DNA of 64,000 nucleotides from Kribbella voronezhensis (GTDB lineage Bacteria > Actinomycetota > Actinomycetes > Propionibacteriales > Kribbellaceae). The stretch is taken from the NCBI RefSeq assembly GCF_004365175.1, contig NZ_SOCE01000001.1, positions 3,603,403 through 3,667,402 on the forward strand, written 5' to 3'. Shown piece after piece: positions 8,702 through 17,514 of the stretch. The translations under genes were made by a program, and so were the position numbers. Under the pieces are notes generated by a model. The model did not search any database and was not told the DNA's origin. It saw nothing but the letters and a program-made list of their open reading frames with translations. The stretch's first letter is position 1. The number at the start of each line of letters is the position of its first letter.

Positions 8702-9235
8702 ATGCCGAACAAGACGATCTACGTTTCCGACGACGACCTGGCGCTCTACAAGCGGGCCCAGGAGCTTGCCGGAAATCTGTCCCAAGCGATCTCCATCGCG
8801 CTGCGGCGGTATGTCGAACTGGAGGAGGGCCGGCTCGACGGCTTCGACGAGATCACCGTGCGGGTCGGGCGCGGGGCCGGCCGCAAGCAGCGGTTCTCCG
8901 GTGTCCTGCTCGCCGAGGGCGGCCGGTCGAACAAGAACGGCTACGAGGCGTTCAAGGTGTACCGCAGCAGGACCGGCAAGTTCGTCCTGTACGCCGACCG
9001 GACCAACCAGTTCACCACCGGCCAGACCGTCGACGGTGAGGAACAGAACTACACCGGCTGGCGGAGCTGGATCGGCAGCTTCAGCAGCAACCAGACCTGG
9101 AGCATGGCGCAAGGCGAGGCCACGCTGCACGTCGTCGACACCCTCGAGGAACTGCACGCCCTGATCCCGGACGACCTCTACGCCCTGGTCGAGGAAGCCG
9201 CCGACCAGCCGGTCGTCGAGGACCTCGACATCTGA
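8702..9235 (+). CDS. EXLDI family protein
   Basis: A 177-residue protein that ends exactly in the family signature E-D-L-D-I. The N-terminus (KTIYVSDDDLALYKRAQELAGNLSQAISIALRRYVE) resembles a ribbon-helix-helix DNA-binding or antitoxin-type domain. The rest is a beta-rich domain with paired Gly/Trp residues. Family members usually stand beside drug-exporter ABC genes, as here. AGGAGG lies just upstream of ATG 8702. Function is unproven; a transcriptional or accessory role for the exporter is inferred from the fold and the repeated motifs in front of it. Confidence 0.85.
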   Translation: MPNKTIYVSDDDLALYKRAQELAGNLSQAISIALRRYVELEEGRLDGFDEITVRVGRGAGRKQRFSGVLLAEGGRSNKNGYEAFKVYRSRTGKFVLYADRTNQFTTGQTVDGEEQNYTGWRSWIGSFSSNQTWSMAQGEATLHVVDTLEELHALIPDDLYALVEEAADQPVVEDLDI

Positions 9236-9383
9236 TCCACCACCCCACAACTGCACACCTGATCCACCGAGCGGCGACCTGACCACGGTCGGCCGGCTGG
9301 ATCAGCACGCCCTGAATCTCCCCTCCGCAACCCCCTTTGGCCATCAGGTCAGGTTCGCCCTGCCCGAAAACAAGCGAGGAAGT

Positions 9384-10346
9384 ATGAACAGTTCATCCCT
9401 GGCGATCGACGTCACCGGCCTGCGCAAGGCGTACGGCGACAAGCTCGTCCTCGACGGCATCGACCTGAAAGTTGCCGAAGGCACCATCTTTTCGCTGCTC
9501 GGCCCGAACGGCGCGGGCAAGACCACCGCGGTCCAGATCCTGTCCACGCTGATCACCGCCGACGCCGGTGAGATCCGGGTCGCCGGGCACGACCTGCACC
9601 GCGACCCCGAGGCCGTCCGGGCCGCGATCGGTGTGACCGGCCAGTTCTCCGCGGTCGACGGTCTGCTGACCGGCGAGGAGAACCTGATCATGATGGCCGA
9701 CCTCCATCACCTCGGCCGCCGCGAGGCGCGCCGCCGGGCCGCCGAACTGCTGGAGCGCTTCGACCTGGTCGAACCCGGTCGGAAGCTCGCGATGACGTAC
9801 TCCGGCGGTATGAAGCGACGGCTCGATCTGGCCATGACGCTGGTCGGGAACCCGCGGATCATCTTCCTGGACGAGCCGACGACCGGGCTCGACCCGCGCA
9901 GCCGGCACAGCATGTGGCAACTCGTCCGCGAGTTGGTCGCCGGCGGCGTCACGGTCCTGCTGACCACGCAGTACCTGGAGGAGGCCGACGAACTCGCCGA
10001 CCGGATCGCGGTACTGGATCACGGCACCTTGGTTGCCCAGGGCACCCCGGCGGAGCTGAAGCGACTGGCGCCGGGTGGTCATATCCGGCTGCGGTTCACG
10101 GCGCCCGAAGAGTTCGCCGCGGCCGCACAGGCACTGCCGTCCGCGTCGCGGGACGACGAGTCCCTGGTTCTCCAGGTGCCGAACGACGGCAGCGTGCAGT
10201 CGCTGCGCGCCGTCCTGGCCCGGATCGACGACGCCCGCATCGAAGTGGACGAACTGACCGTCCACACCCCTGACCTGGACGACGTGTTCTTCGCCGTCAC
10301 CGGTCAGCCCGCAACCACCGACGACGAGAAAGTGACAAGCAGATGA
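9384..10346 (+). CDS. DrrA-type ABC transporter ATPase
   Basis: A 320-residue ATPase: Walker A GPNGAGKTT (residues 40-48), signature YSGGMKRRLDLA (139-150), Walker B IIFLDEP (159-165), and the switch region after TTQYLEEADELADR. The C-terminal extension ending near HTPDLDDVFFAVTG is typical of daunorubicin-resistance (DrrA) exporters. It would energise the permease encoded next; the start of that gene overlaps its stop (ATGA). A 148-bp gap separates it from the EXLDI gene on the same strand. The exported compound is unknown. Confidence 0.92.
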   Translation: MNSSSLAIDVTGLRKAYGDKLVLDGIDLKVAEGTIFSLLGPNGAGKTTAVQILSTLITADAGEIRVAGHDLHRDPEAVRAAIGVTGQFSAVDGLLTGEENLIMMADLHHLGRREARRRAAELLERFDLVEPGRKLAMTYSGGMKRRLDLAMTLVGNPRIIFLDEPTTGLDPRSRHSMWQLVRELVAGGVTVLLTTQYLEEADELADRIAVLDHGTLVAQGTPAELKRLAPGGHIRLRFTAPEEFAAAAQALPSASRDDESLVLQVPNDGSVQSLRAVLARIDDARIEVDELTVHTPDLDDVFFAVTGQPATTDDEKVTSR

Positions 10347-11134
10347 GCACCTTGAGCTATCCGGTGGCCGACACCGCCACGATGTTGCGCCGCAACCTGC
10401 GCCACGCCCTGCGATACCCCGGGCTGTCGCTCGGCGCGCTGGGCATGCCGGTCATCATGATGTTGCTGTTCGGCCTGATCTTCGGCGACACCTTCTCGGC
10501 CGGCCTCGGCGGCGGCAAAGGCTTCGACTACATCGACTTCCTCACCCCGGGCATCCTGCTGATGTCGATCGCGTCCGGGACGATGTCGCCGGCGGTCGGG
10601 GCCGCCATGGACATGAGCGAGGGCATCGTCGCCCGGTTCCGGACGATGGCGATCTTCCGCCCGGCTGTGCTGACCGGGCACGTGCTGGGCAACGTGATCC
10701 TCACGATCGTCAGTCTGGCCCTCGTGATCGGGTTCGCCGTGCTGATCGGGTTCCGTCCGAACGCGTCGGCCGGCGAATGGGTGCTGGCGGCGGGACTGAT
10801 GATCGCGGTGACCGTCGCGCTGACCTGGTTCGCGATCGCGCTCGGCCTGACCAGCAAGACCGCGGAGGGGGCGAGCAACATCGTCCTGCCGATCAGCCTG
10901 CTGCTGCCCTTCCTGAGCAACACCTTCATCCCGCTGGAGTCGATGCCGGGCGGCATCCGCTGGTTCGCGGAGTACCAGCCCTTCACGGCGATCATCGACA
11001 CCCTGCGGCACCTGCTGCTGGGAGCGCCGATGGACAACGGCACCGGCTGGCTCGCCCTCGCCTGGTGCCTGGCGATCGCCCTCGTCGGCTACTTCTGGGC
11101 CCAGCGAAGCTACAACAAGGGCACCGCGGCCTGA
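10343..11134 (+). CDS. DrrB-type ABC-2 transporter permease
   Basis: A 263-residue membrane protein with about six hydrophobic segments and the ABC-2 features of DrrB proteins (GLIFGDTF, LTPGILLMSIASG, LPFLSNTFIPLESMPGGIRWFAEYQP). It forms the membrane channel for the preceding ATPase, with ATGA coupling. Together with the EXLDI gene this looks like a three-gene export operon, for an antibiotic or lipid-like compound. Confidence 0.92.
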   Translation: MSTLSYPVADTATMLRRNLRHALRYPGLSLGALGMPVIMMLLFGLIFGDTFSAGLGGGKGFDYIDFLTPGILLMSIASGTMSPAVGAAMDMSEGIVARFRTMAIFRPAVLTGHVLGNVILTIVSLALVIGFAVLIGFRPNASAGEWVLAAGLMIAVTVALTWFAIALGLTSKTAEGASNIVLPISLLLPFLSNTFIPLESMPGGIRWFAEYQPFTAIIDTLRHLLLGAPMDNGTGWLALAWCLAIALVGYFWAQRSYNKGTAA

Positions 11135-11818
11135 TCAGCTTGGAGCGCCGAGGAGATTGGCCCGGGTGCGGATGTGGGCGGGGGTCAGCAGGTCGCAGTC
11201 GGAGTTGGTGACCGGTTCGCCGGCGACGGTGCGGAGCGGGATGACACCGGTCCAGTACGGCAGGGCCAGGTCCTCGGGGTCGTCGTTCGCCTCGCCGGCG
11301 CGGGTCTTCACCGAGGCTTCCGTGAGGGAGAGGGCCAGGACGGAGGTCTTGGCCAGCTCCTTGCGGTTCGGGGGTCGGGTGGCGTGGGAGCGGCCGGGGA
11401 CGAGATGGTCGACGATGACGTTGAGGCCGTGCAGCTTCTCGTCCGGGTCGGTGACGAGGCGCGGTACGCCGAAGATCACCGCCGAGCGGTAATTCACCGA
11501 GTGATGGAACGCCGACCGGGCCAGCACCAGGCCGTCCGCGTGGGTGACCGTCACGCAGATCGTCTGCTCGGGCGCGGCGACCACACTCCGCGCGGCGACC
11601 GAGCCGTGCAGGTAGAGAGTCCCGTCGACGCCGCGGTCCAGATCGATCCCGTACGCCGTGGGCAGCACCAGCGGGGCGTCGCCGAGGATCACCCCGAGGT
11701 GGCAGAACATGCCTTCGCGGAGGACCTCGTGCAGCACCTCGCGCTCGGTGGCGGCGCGCTCCTTCGAACGGCGCAAGGAGGTCCGGTCGGTCGGCTGGAG
11801 CGGCGTGGTGATGGTCAT
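11135..11818 (-). CDS. Pyridoxamine 5'-phosphate oxidase-like flavin-binding protein
   Basis: A 227-residue split-barrel flavoprotein of the PNPOx-like/flavin-nucleotide-binding type (conserved stretches FCHLGVILGDAPLVLPTAYG, LYLHGS, HHSVNYRSAVIFG). Family members are often wrongly called PNP oxidases; many are F420- or FMN-dependent reductases or simple binding proteins. ATG 11818 is the first methionine of the recognisable domain; the frame continues upstream into the divergent gene. It is divergent from a MocR regulator, which supports a link to vitamin B6 or flavin metabolism. Confidence 0.8.
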   Translation of the reverse strand: MTITTPLQPTDRTSLRRSKERAATEREVLHEVLREGMFCHLGVILGDAPLVLPTAYGIDLDRGVDGTLYLHGSVAARSVVAAPEQTICVTVTHADGLVLARSAFHHSVNYRSAVIFGVPRLVTDPDEKLHGLNVIVDHLVPGRSHATRPPNRKELAKTSVLALSLTEASVKTRAGEANDDPEDLALPYWTGVIPLRTVAGEPVTNSDCDLLTPAHIRTRANLLGAPS

Positions 11819-11885
11819 GGAACCAGCGTCGCCGGACAGTGGCATGCTGGCACGGTCCATTCCGGTTCGAATCAGGTAGTCCACT

Positions 11886-13250
11886 TTGGATAGCTCGCTG
11901 CCACTCGTCCTCGACCGCTCCGGCGCCGGCCCGCTCCACCTGCAGTTGGCCGAGCAGTTCCGCGCGGCGATCCGGGACGGCCGGCTCCAGGCGGGGCACC
12001 GGTTGCCTTCCACCCGCGAACTGGCCCGCGACCTGGTGGTGTCACGATCGGTGGCCCAGGCGGCGTACGACCAACTGCATGCCGAGGGATGGATCGAAGG
12101 CCGGACGGGAGCGGGCACCTACGTGGCGGACGTCGTACCGCTGCAGCCTGTTGAGCGACGCCGAACGAAGTCCGCGCCGGCCGCGCGGGAGAAGCTGTTG
12201 TCGTTGCGGGCCGGCATCCCGTTCATCGGTGGGTCGGCTGATGCCGGCTGGCGGCGGGCGTGGCGGGAGGTGTCGGCGCAGCTCCCGCCACCGGGGTACG
12301 AGGATCCGACCGGGTTGCCCGCCTTGCGGGAGGCGGTGGCCGCGCACGTCGGCCGGGTCCGGGGGATCGCGTGCGGTGCGGAGAACGTGCTGATCACGAA
12401 CGGGACCATCCACGGGCTGCGTCTGGTGCTGTCGGTCCGCCATCGTCCGGGCGAGCGGATCGCGATCGAGGACCCGGGGTACGTGAACGCCGTCGTCGCC
12501 GCTCGCGATCAGCGATTGGAGGTCGTCGACATCGGCGTCGACGAGGACGGCCTGCTGGTTCGCGAACTCGGTGACGACCTCGCCGCGGCGTACGTGACAC
12601 CGTCCCACCAGTACCCGCTCGGCGGGCGGCTACCCGTTGCCCGACGCAACGAACTGATCCGGTGGGCCCGACGCACCGGCGCGACGCTGATCGAGGACGA
12701 CTACGACAGCGAGTTCCGGTACGACGTGGCGCCGCTGCCCGCGCTGGCCCAGCTCGACCTCGATCGGGTCGTGCACCTGGGCACCCTGTCGAAGATCCTC
12801 AGCCCGGCGCTCCGGCTCGGCTGGCTGGTCGCGTCCACCGAGGTGGTCGACGCGTTGGCGGCGTACCGGGAGAACTCGGGCGACTGGCCCGCCTGGCCCA
12901 TGCAGGCAGCGTTCCTCGCGATGCTCCGCGACGGCTACCTCGACCAGGTGATCCGCCGGAACCGCCGCCTGTACGCCGATCGCCGCAACCTCACCTGCTC
13001 AGTCCTCGCCCCCTACGGTCGCGTGGTCGGTCAGGACGCCGGACTCCACATCACCCTGCTCCTCCCCGATTCGCTCGACGACCTCGAGGTCGCCGCCCGA
13101 GCCCGGGCTGCCGGTGTAGTCGTGGCCCCTCTCTCGGAGTACCGCCGCTCCCGCCCCGGCCCACCCGGCCTCGTCATCGGCTACGCCCGCCCCACCGACG
13201 AAGCCTTGCAGCGCGCTCTTGCTCTGCTCGCCGGAATCCTCGGCGGGTAA
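11886..13250 (+). CDS. MocR/PdxR-type regulator (GntR helix-turn-helix fused to aminotransferase domain)
   Basis: A 454-residue protein with an N-terminal winged helix-turn-helix (LQLAEQFRAAIRDGRLQAGHRLPSTRELARDL) and a class I/II aminotransferase-like domain that binds PLP (conserved DDYDSEFRYD and the Schiff-base Lys in LGTLSKILSPALRLG). MocR proteins sense PLP or amino acids and often activate divergent genes, here the PNPOx-like gene 67 bp away. The start appears to be TTG 11886, an unusual codon that may limit expression; no better start precedes the conserved domain. Confidence 0.88.
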   Translation: MDSSLPLVLDRSGAGPLHLQLAEQFRAAIRDGRLQAGHRLPSTRELARDLVVSRSVAQAAYDQLHAEGWIEGRTGAGTYVADVVPLQPVERRRTKSAPAAREKLLSLRAGIPFIGGSADAGWRRAWREVSAQLPPPGYEDPTGLPALREAVAAHVGRVRGIACGAENVLITNGTIHGLRLVLSVRHRPGERIAIEDPGYVNAVVAARDQRLEVVDIGVDEDGLLVRELGDDLAAAYVTPSHQYPLGGRLPVARRNELIRWARRTGATLIEDDYDSEFRYDVAPLPALAQLDLDRVVHLGTLSKILSPALRLGWLVASTEVVDALAAYRENSGDWPAWPMQAAFLAMLRDGYLDQVIRRNRRLYADRRNLTCSVLAPYGRVVGQDAGLHITLLLPDSLDDLEVAARARAAGVVVAPLSEYRRSRPGPPGLVIGYARPTDEALQRALALLAGILGG

Positions 13251-13337
13251 GGGCTTCGACGCCGGTCGAAAGGGTGCCGCGGTGCCAGGGTGCCCTGGCA
13301 CTGTGATGTCGGCACTCGGCCGGACGAAGGAGAACTG

Positions 13338-14342
13338 GTGTACGGAAGAGCTGGAATCGCGCTGCTGGCGCTGGGACTGCCATTGGTGTTGTCGGGTCCG
13401 AATGCATCGGCCGCACCGACTGCTGCCTGTGCCGAGCACGCAGTAGCGGAGGTGAGAGGACGGACGGCGACGGACATCCGGGGAGTCGCACCGGGCGGTC
13501 ACTATCTGTCCGGGGCGGCGCAGGACGGCGAGGGGAACTACCACGCGGTCCGTTGGGACGACGGTGTGCCCACTGAACTTCCCATCCCCGCCGCGCAGTC
13601 ATGGGCGGCTGACGTGAACGACGACGGCCAGTTGGTGATCGGTACCAGCGATGAGGACGGCACGAAGCCCTGGCGCTACCGCGATGGGCAGTTGGTTGCG
13701 CTGCCGATCCCAGCCGGTTACGCCAGCGCCACGGCTACCGCGATCGACAACTACCGTGGCAACATCCTCGGCACGGTCAGTGACGCGGACGGCTGGAACG
13801 TGCGCGGTGTGGTCTGGGATGCGGCCGATCAGCCGCACGTGCTGTCGATCCCGGCCGGGTTCAACGAGGTGGCCGTGTCCGACATCGACGACGACGGCGT
13901 GGCTGTCGGGACCGTGCTCGACGTCGACATTCCGCATGCGCGGACCCGCTACCAGCTGGCGGCGTACTGGCTACCGGACGGCACTGTTCGGCTCTTCCCG
14001 CCTTCCTCCGCCACCGCGTGGACGACAGCCGCAGCGATTCGGCACGGAGTCGCCGCCGGGCAGGATGGCGACAGTGCCGCCACCTGGAAGGTTGGCACGA
14101 ACGGTTCCAGTACTGCGATCGCCGGCGGGGACAAGGCTCAGGCGATCAACTCACGAGGGACGGTCGTGCTGGCGGGGAGCGGTCGGCCTCGCGTTTACCA
14201 GCCAGGCAAGGGCGAACGAGCACTCACTCTGCAGGACCCAGGCGGCGCCTCCGGTGCGAGCGTCGCCGGTCTCGCCGACACCGACCAGGTCTACGGCACC
14301 GACGACCTGCACCACGAACCCGTCCGCTGGGACTGCAGTTAG
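13338..14342 (+). CDS. Secreted protein with HAF-like repeats
   Basis: A 334-residue protein starting at GTG 13338 behind a GAAGGAG site. The first 26 residues form a signal peptide (LLALGLPLVLSG, cleavage after ASA). The mature part repeats a pattern of the type 'D-I/V-N-D-x-G-x-V/I-x-G' followed by W and P-I-P (DVNDDGQLVIG, DIDDDGVAVG), like extracellular HAF-type beta repeats. No catalytic motif is recognised. A beta-propeller-like secreted protein is likely. Confidence 0.6.
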   Translation: MYGRAGIALLALGLPLVLSGPNASAAPTAACAEHAVAEVRGRTATDIRGVAPGGHYLSGAAQDGEGNYHAVRWDDGVPTELPIPAAQSWAADVNDDGQLVIGTSDEDGTKPWRYRDGQLVALPIPAGYASATATAIDNYRGNILGTVSDADGWNVRGVVWDAADQPHVLSIPAGFNEVAVSDIDDDGVAVGTVLDVDIPHARTRYQLAAYWLPDGTVRLFPPSSATAWTTAAAIRHGVAAGQDGDSAATWKVGTNGSSTAIAGGDKAQAINSRGTVVLAGSGRPRVYQPGKGERALTLQDPGGASGASVAGLADTDQVYGTDDLHHEPVRWDCS

Positions 14343-14351
14343 GCAGAACGC

Positions 14352-15263
14352 TCACCAAGGGGTGACCGGGTTGTTCTTCAGCGGTGGTTGGACGTGGGGG
14401 GTTTGGCCGGACCAGGTGAGTTCGGAGAGCCACATCGTGCGGCCATGGGGATCTGTGCCGACCGAGGCCGGGTCCCACGCGTGGTACACGAACCACCAGC
14501 GGTCGGCGGTTCGGAGGACCATGTTGTGGCCGGGGCCGGCGGCGTCGGGGGAACTGGTGAGGATGGGATCGCCCGACTTGGTGCACGGGCCGGCGGGGGT
14601 GTCGCAGCGGGCGTGGCCGACGGCGTACGAGGCCTTGTCGAAGGCGTTCGCGGAGTAGAAGAGGTGGAAGGCGCTGTCGCGTTCGACCATGTACGGCGCC
14701 TCGACCAGGGTGCCCTCCCAGGGCAGGGTCTGCTTGATCAGCCGGGTGGGTTCGCCGATCAGGCGCAGCCCGTCGGCGGACAGCCGCGAGACGGAGATCC
14801 AGGTGTCGACACCGATCGCGTTGCCGTCGTTCTTCCAGTAGAGCCAGCGCTGACCGGACGAGTCCTGGAACGGGCTCGCGTCGATCGAACCGCCCTCCTC
14901 GGCCTCGCAGATGAGTGGCCGACTCGATTTGTCGACATATGGACCTTTTGCCTCCGACGCGACACCGACACCGATCGCCTGCCGCCCCGATGCGGTGTCA
15001 GAACTCGTGTAATACATGACGAATCGGTCAGGACCGTGGACGGCGACCTCGGGTGCCCACACCCTTCCCGGTGACGTCCACGCCGGCAGTTCGGGGAGGG
15101 CGTCGCCGACCTGGTCCCAGGAGACCAGGTCGGCCGACTTCAGCGTCTGGACATTGCCGAGCGGCCCGTTGGTCGCGAACGCGTAGTACGAACCGTCGAC
15201 GGCGACCACCTGCGGATCGGCGAAGTTGTCGCCGTAGACGGGATTCGTGAAGGCCACGGTCAC
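14352..15263 (-). CDS. Glycoside hydrolase family 43 protein, apparently cytoplasmic
   Basis: A 303-residue five-bladed propeller glycosidase. Visible are the catalytic Asp base in GDNFADPQ, the WAPEV motif and a Glu acid in LVEAPYM, as in arabinanases and beta-xylosidases of GH43. GTG 15263 overlaps the stop of the upstream GH43 gene (GTGA), so expression is coupled. Unlike its partner it has no signal peptide and no accessory domains, which suggests it hydrolyses oligosaccharides inside the cell. Substrate inferred from the cluster: arabino-oligosaccharides. Confidence 0.85.
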   Translation of the reverse strand: MTVAFTNPVYGDNFADPQVVAVDGSYYAFATNGPLGNVQTLKSADLVSWDQVGDALPELPAWTSPGRVWAPEVAVHGPDRFVMYYTSSDTASGRQAIGVGVASEAKGPYVDKSSRPLICEAEEGGSIDASPFQDSSGQRWLYWKNDGNAIGVDTWISVSRLSADGLRLIGEPTRLIKQTLPWEGTLVEAPYMVERDSAFHLFYSANAFDKASYAVGHARCDTPAGPCTKSGDPILTSSPDAAGPGHNMVLRTADRWWFVYHAWDPASVGTDPHGRTMWLSELTWSGQTPHVQPPLKNNPVTPW

Positions 15264-17488
15264 TTGCTCTCGTAGAAGCGGAGGTAGTCGAACGTGGCGA
15301 CCGGTGGGGTGCCGCCGGTTTGGTCGCCGTGGGCGTAGATGCCGAGCTTGGGAGTTGCGCCGGCGGGAAGCACCCACGACGCGCCCCAGGTCCAGGTCTT
15401 GCCGTCAATACTGGAGCCGGCGCGGTAGACGTGTTCGCCGGCAGCGTTGCGGTGGTAGGCCAGTCGCATCCACAGCGTCGGTGCCGGGCGGCCGATCGCG
15501 GCGCCGCCGTAGCTGGTCGCACCGTCCGAGGCGCGCGCCACCAACTCGCGGCCGAACTCCGTCTGCCGCGTCTTCCAGATCGCCACGTCGCCGAACCGGG
15601 CGAAGTCGTCGTCGTTCAGATACGCGATCATCCCGGCCTGCTGGTAGTTGCGGACATCGCCCTCACCCAGGTCCAGGTGCAGCTTCGTCTCCGCGATCCA
15701 ACTGTCCCCGGCCGGCGTGTCGTGGAACAGCAATCCGGCGTTGTTGCCGGACCCGACCAGGTCGGTGTTCTGCACCGGCCAAGACAACTTGCCATCGGCA
15801 ACTACCGCCTTGCTGTCCGGCCGCACCCAACTCCAGCCGGCACCCAGCCCGGGCCCGTCGAACTCGTCCCCGGCAAGCAACATTCCAGCCTCCGGTACTG
15901 CGGCCGGCCGGCGCAGCGGATCGGCCACGGCCCGCACCGTCAGGTTGTCCACCTCCGCCGAGCCCAGCCAACTCACCGGAGCGGACCGCACCTTCAACCC
16001 CGGTACGACGAGTTGCGCCTCGGCGTACAAGTCGCCCAGGCCGGCGTCGTTCACCCGGACGGTCACCGTGTTGCCCAGCACCTGCACGCTGAGCTTGTTC
16101 CACTGATTGCGGTCGAAGTCCGCAGGAAGGGTCGCACTCGTAGTACGACTACCAGCGAGCACCCGGATCGTGCTACCGCTCACAGTGGCGACCACAGAAC
16201 CACCAAGCACGGTGGTGAAGCTGCTGCCCAGCTTGACGTCGGCCTCGACTCGCACCGATCCACCCGGCGCGGCCTGGCGAGTGGCGGCGATGCCGCGGAC
16301 AGCAGCGGCAGGTCCACCAAGCGAGTCATCAGCTTGCCTGGTCGCACCCCACAGTCCGGTCGCGGGATCCGCAGAGTCGATCCCTGCGGCAGACCCGGTC
16401 ACCGGAGCGGGCTGCCGTGTGTCCGACGGACCCAGGCCCGCGCGAGTCCGCGGCCAGCCGTCGATCCAGTCGATCCGGTCGATCAGCATCGGCCGCCGGT
16501 TGATCCCGAACGGGTCGGTCAGCCACGGCGTACCGCGGTCGATCGCGTGGTAGACGATGTGGTCCTGCCCGGCCGCGTCGGTGATGAAGGCGTGGTGGCC
16601 GGGACCGATCCACTTGTTGCCGTTCTGGGTGATCACCGTGGTGCCACCGACCCGGGACTCGTTCAGCGAGGCGCCGGTCGCGTCGACGAACGGCCCGCGC
16701 GGAGATCGCGACCGGCCCGCGAAGACGGAGTACCCGGTCGTCGGGCCCGCGCAGCAGTTCATCGACGAGCCCATCAGGTAGTACCAGCCGTCGCGGTAGA
16801 CGGCGTACGAGCCCTCGTAGCGGTCGCCGACGGTCACCTGCGTCGGCGTGCCGACCGAGTGCAGGCCGTCGGGGGACAGTTCGGTGACGGAGATGCCGCC
16901 GTAGAAGCCGCCGGTGTAGAGGTATCGCTTGCCGTCGGCCGCGGTGAGCATCGCCGGGTCGATCGTGCCGAAGAAGCCACCGTTGCCGTCGGGCTTCGGT
17001 GCGACCACCGGCGCGTCGGTCGCGGTCCAGGGACCGGCCGGCGTCGGGGCGGTGGCCACGCCGATCGCTGGATCGCCGCCCGGGTTGGCGAGGGTGTCGG
17101 TGACGGTGAAGTACATGACGTACCTACCACCGAAGTACCGGATGTCCGGCGCCCAGAAGAACGAGCCGGGGGCGGCCCAGGCGGGTTTGGTCGCGTCGGT
17201 GAAGACCGTGCCGAGGTACTCCCAGGAGCCGAAGTCCTTGGTCCTGGCCATGTGCATCAGTCCGAAGGGGCCTCCTGCGACCAGTGGGTCGGAGGTGGCG
17301 TAGGCGTACCAGTAGCCGTCGCGGCCCTGGATGATGGACGGATCGGCGAAGGTGTCGGCGAAGGACGACGAGATCGGGTTGAGGGTGGTCGTCGGCGTCG
17401 CCGGGTTCGGTGCGGCGACGGCCGCCGTGGTACCGGCTGTGACCGCGACGACGGCGAGTGCCGCGGCTAGGAATCGTCTGGGAGGCAC
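15260..17488 (-). CDS. Secreted GH43 arabinanase-like enzyme with C-terminal accessory domains
   Basis: 742 residues. A signal peptide (residues 1-26) is followed by a GH43 propeller (about 40-350; Asp in DTFADPS, WAPDIRYF, the Asp of GTIDPAML and the Glu of YEGSYAVY), then a laminin-G-like region (about 380-540) and a concanavalin-like domain (about 555-742, DEFDGPGLGAGWSWVRPD to the end). It probably cuts arabinan or arabinoxylan outside the cell. It is the middle gene of the GH51-GH43-GH43 run on the minus strand and overlaps the downstream GH43 by 4 bp. Confidence 0.88.
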   Translation of the reverse strand: MPPRRFLAAALAVVAVTAGTTAAVAAPNPATPTTTLNPISSSFADTFADPSIIQGRDGYWYAYATSDPLVAGGPFGLMHMARTKDFGSWEYLGTVFTDATKPAWAAPGSFFWAPDIRYFGGRYVMYFTVTDTLANPGGDPAIGVATAPTPAGPWTATDAPVVAPKPDGNGGFFGTIDPAMLTAADGKRYLYTGGFYGGISVTELSPDGLHSVGTPTQVTVGDRYEGSYAVYRDGWYYLMGSSMNCCAGPTTGYSVFAGRSRSPRGPFVDATGASLNESRVGGTTVITQNGNKWIGPGHHAFITDAAGQDHIVYHAIDRGTPWLTDPFGINRRPMLIDRIDWIDGWPRTRAGLGPSDTRQPAPVTGSAAGIDSADPATGLWGATRQADDSLGGPAAAVRGIAATRQAAPGGSVRVEADVKLGSSFTTVLGGSVVATVSGSTIRVLAGSRTTSATLPADFDRNQWNKLSVQVLGNTVTVRVNDAGLGDLYAEAQLVVPGLKVRSAPVSWLGSAEVDNLTVRAVADPLRRPAAVPEAGMLLAGDEFDGPGLGAGWSWVRPDSKAVVADGKLSWPVQNTDLVGSGNNAGLLFHDTPAGDSWIAETKLHLDLGEGDVRNYQQAGMIAYLNDDDFARFGDVAIWKTRQTEFGRELVARASDGATSYGGAAIGRPAPTLWMRLAYHRNAAGEHVYRAGSSIDGKTWTWGASWVLPAGATPKLGIYAHGDQTGGTPPVATFDYLRFYESK

Positions 17489-17514
17489 GGGCGGGTCCTC
17501 TCTGCTGGTGGGCG

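Noticed and set aside
15320..17470. A 716-codon plus-strand open frame across the large GH43 gene
   Set aside because: Antisense of a clear signal-peptide-bearing glycosidase.
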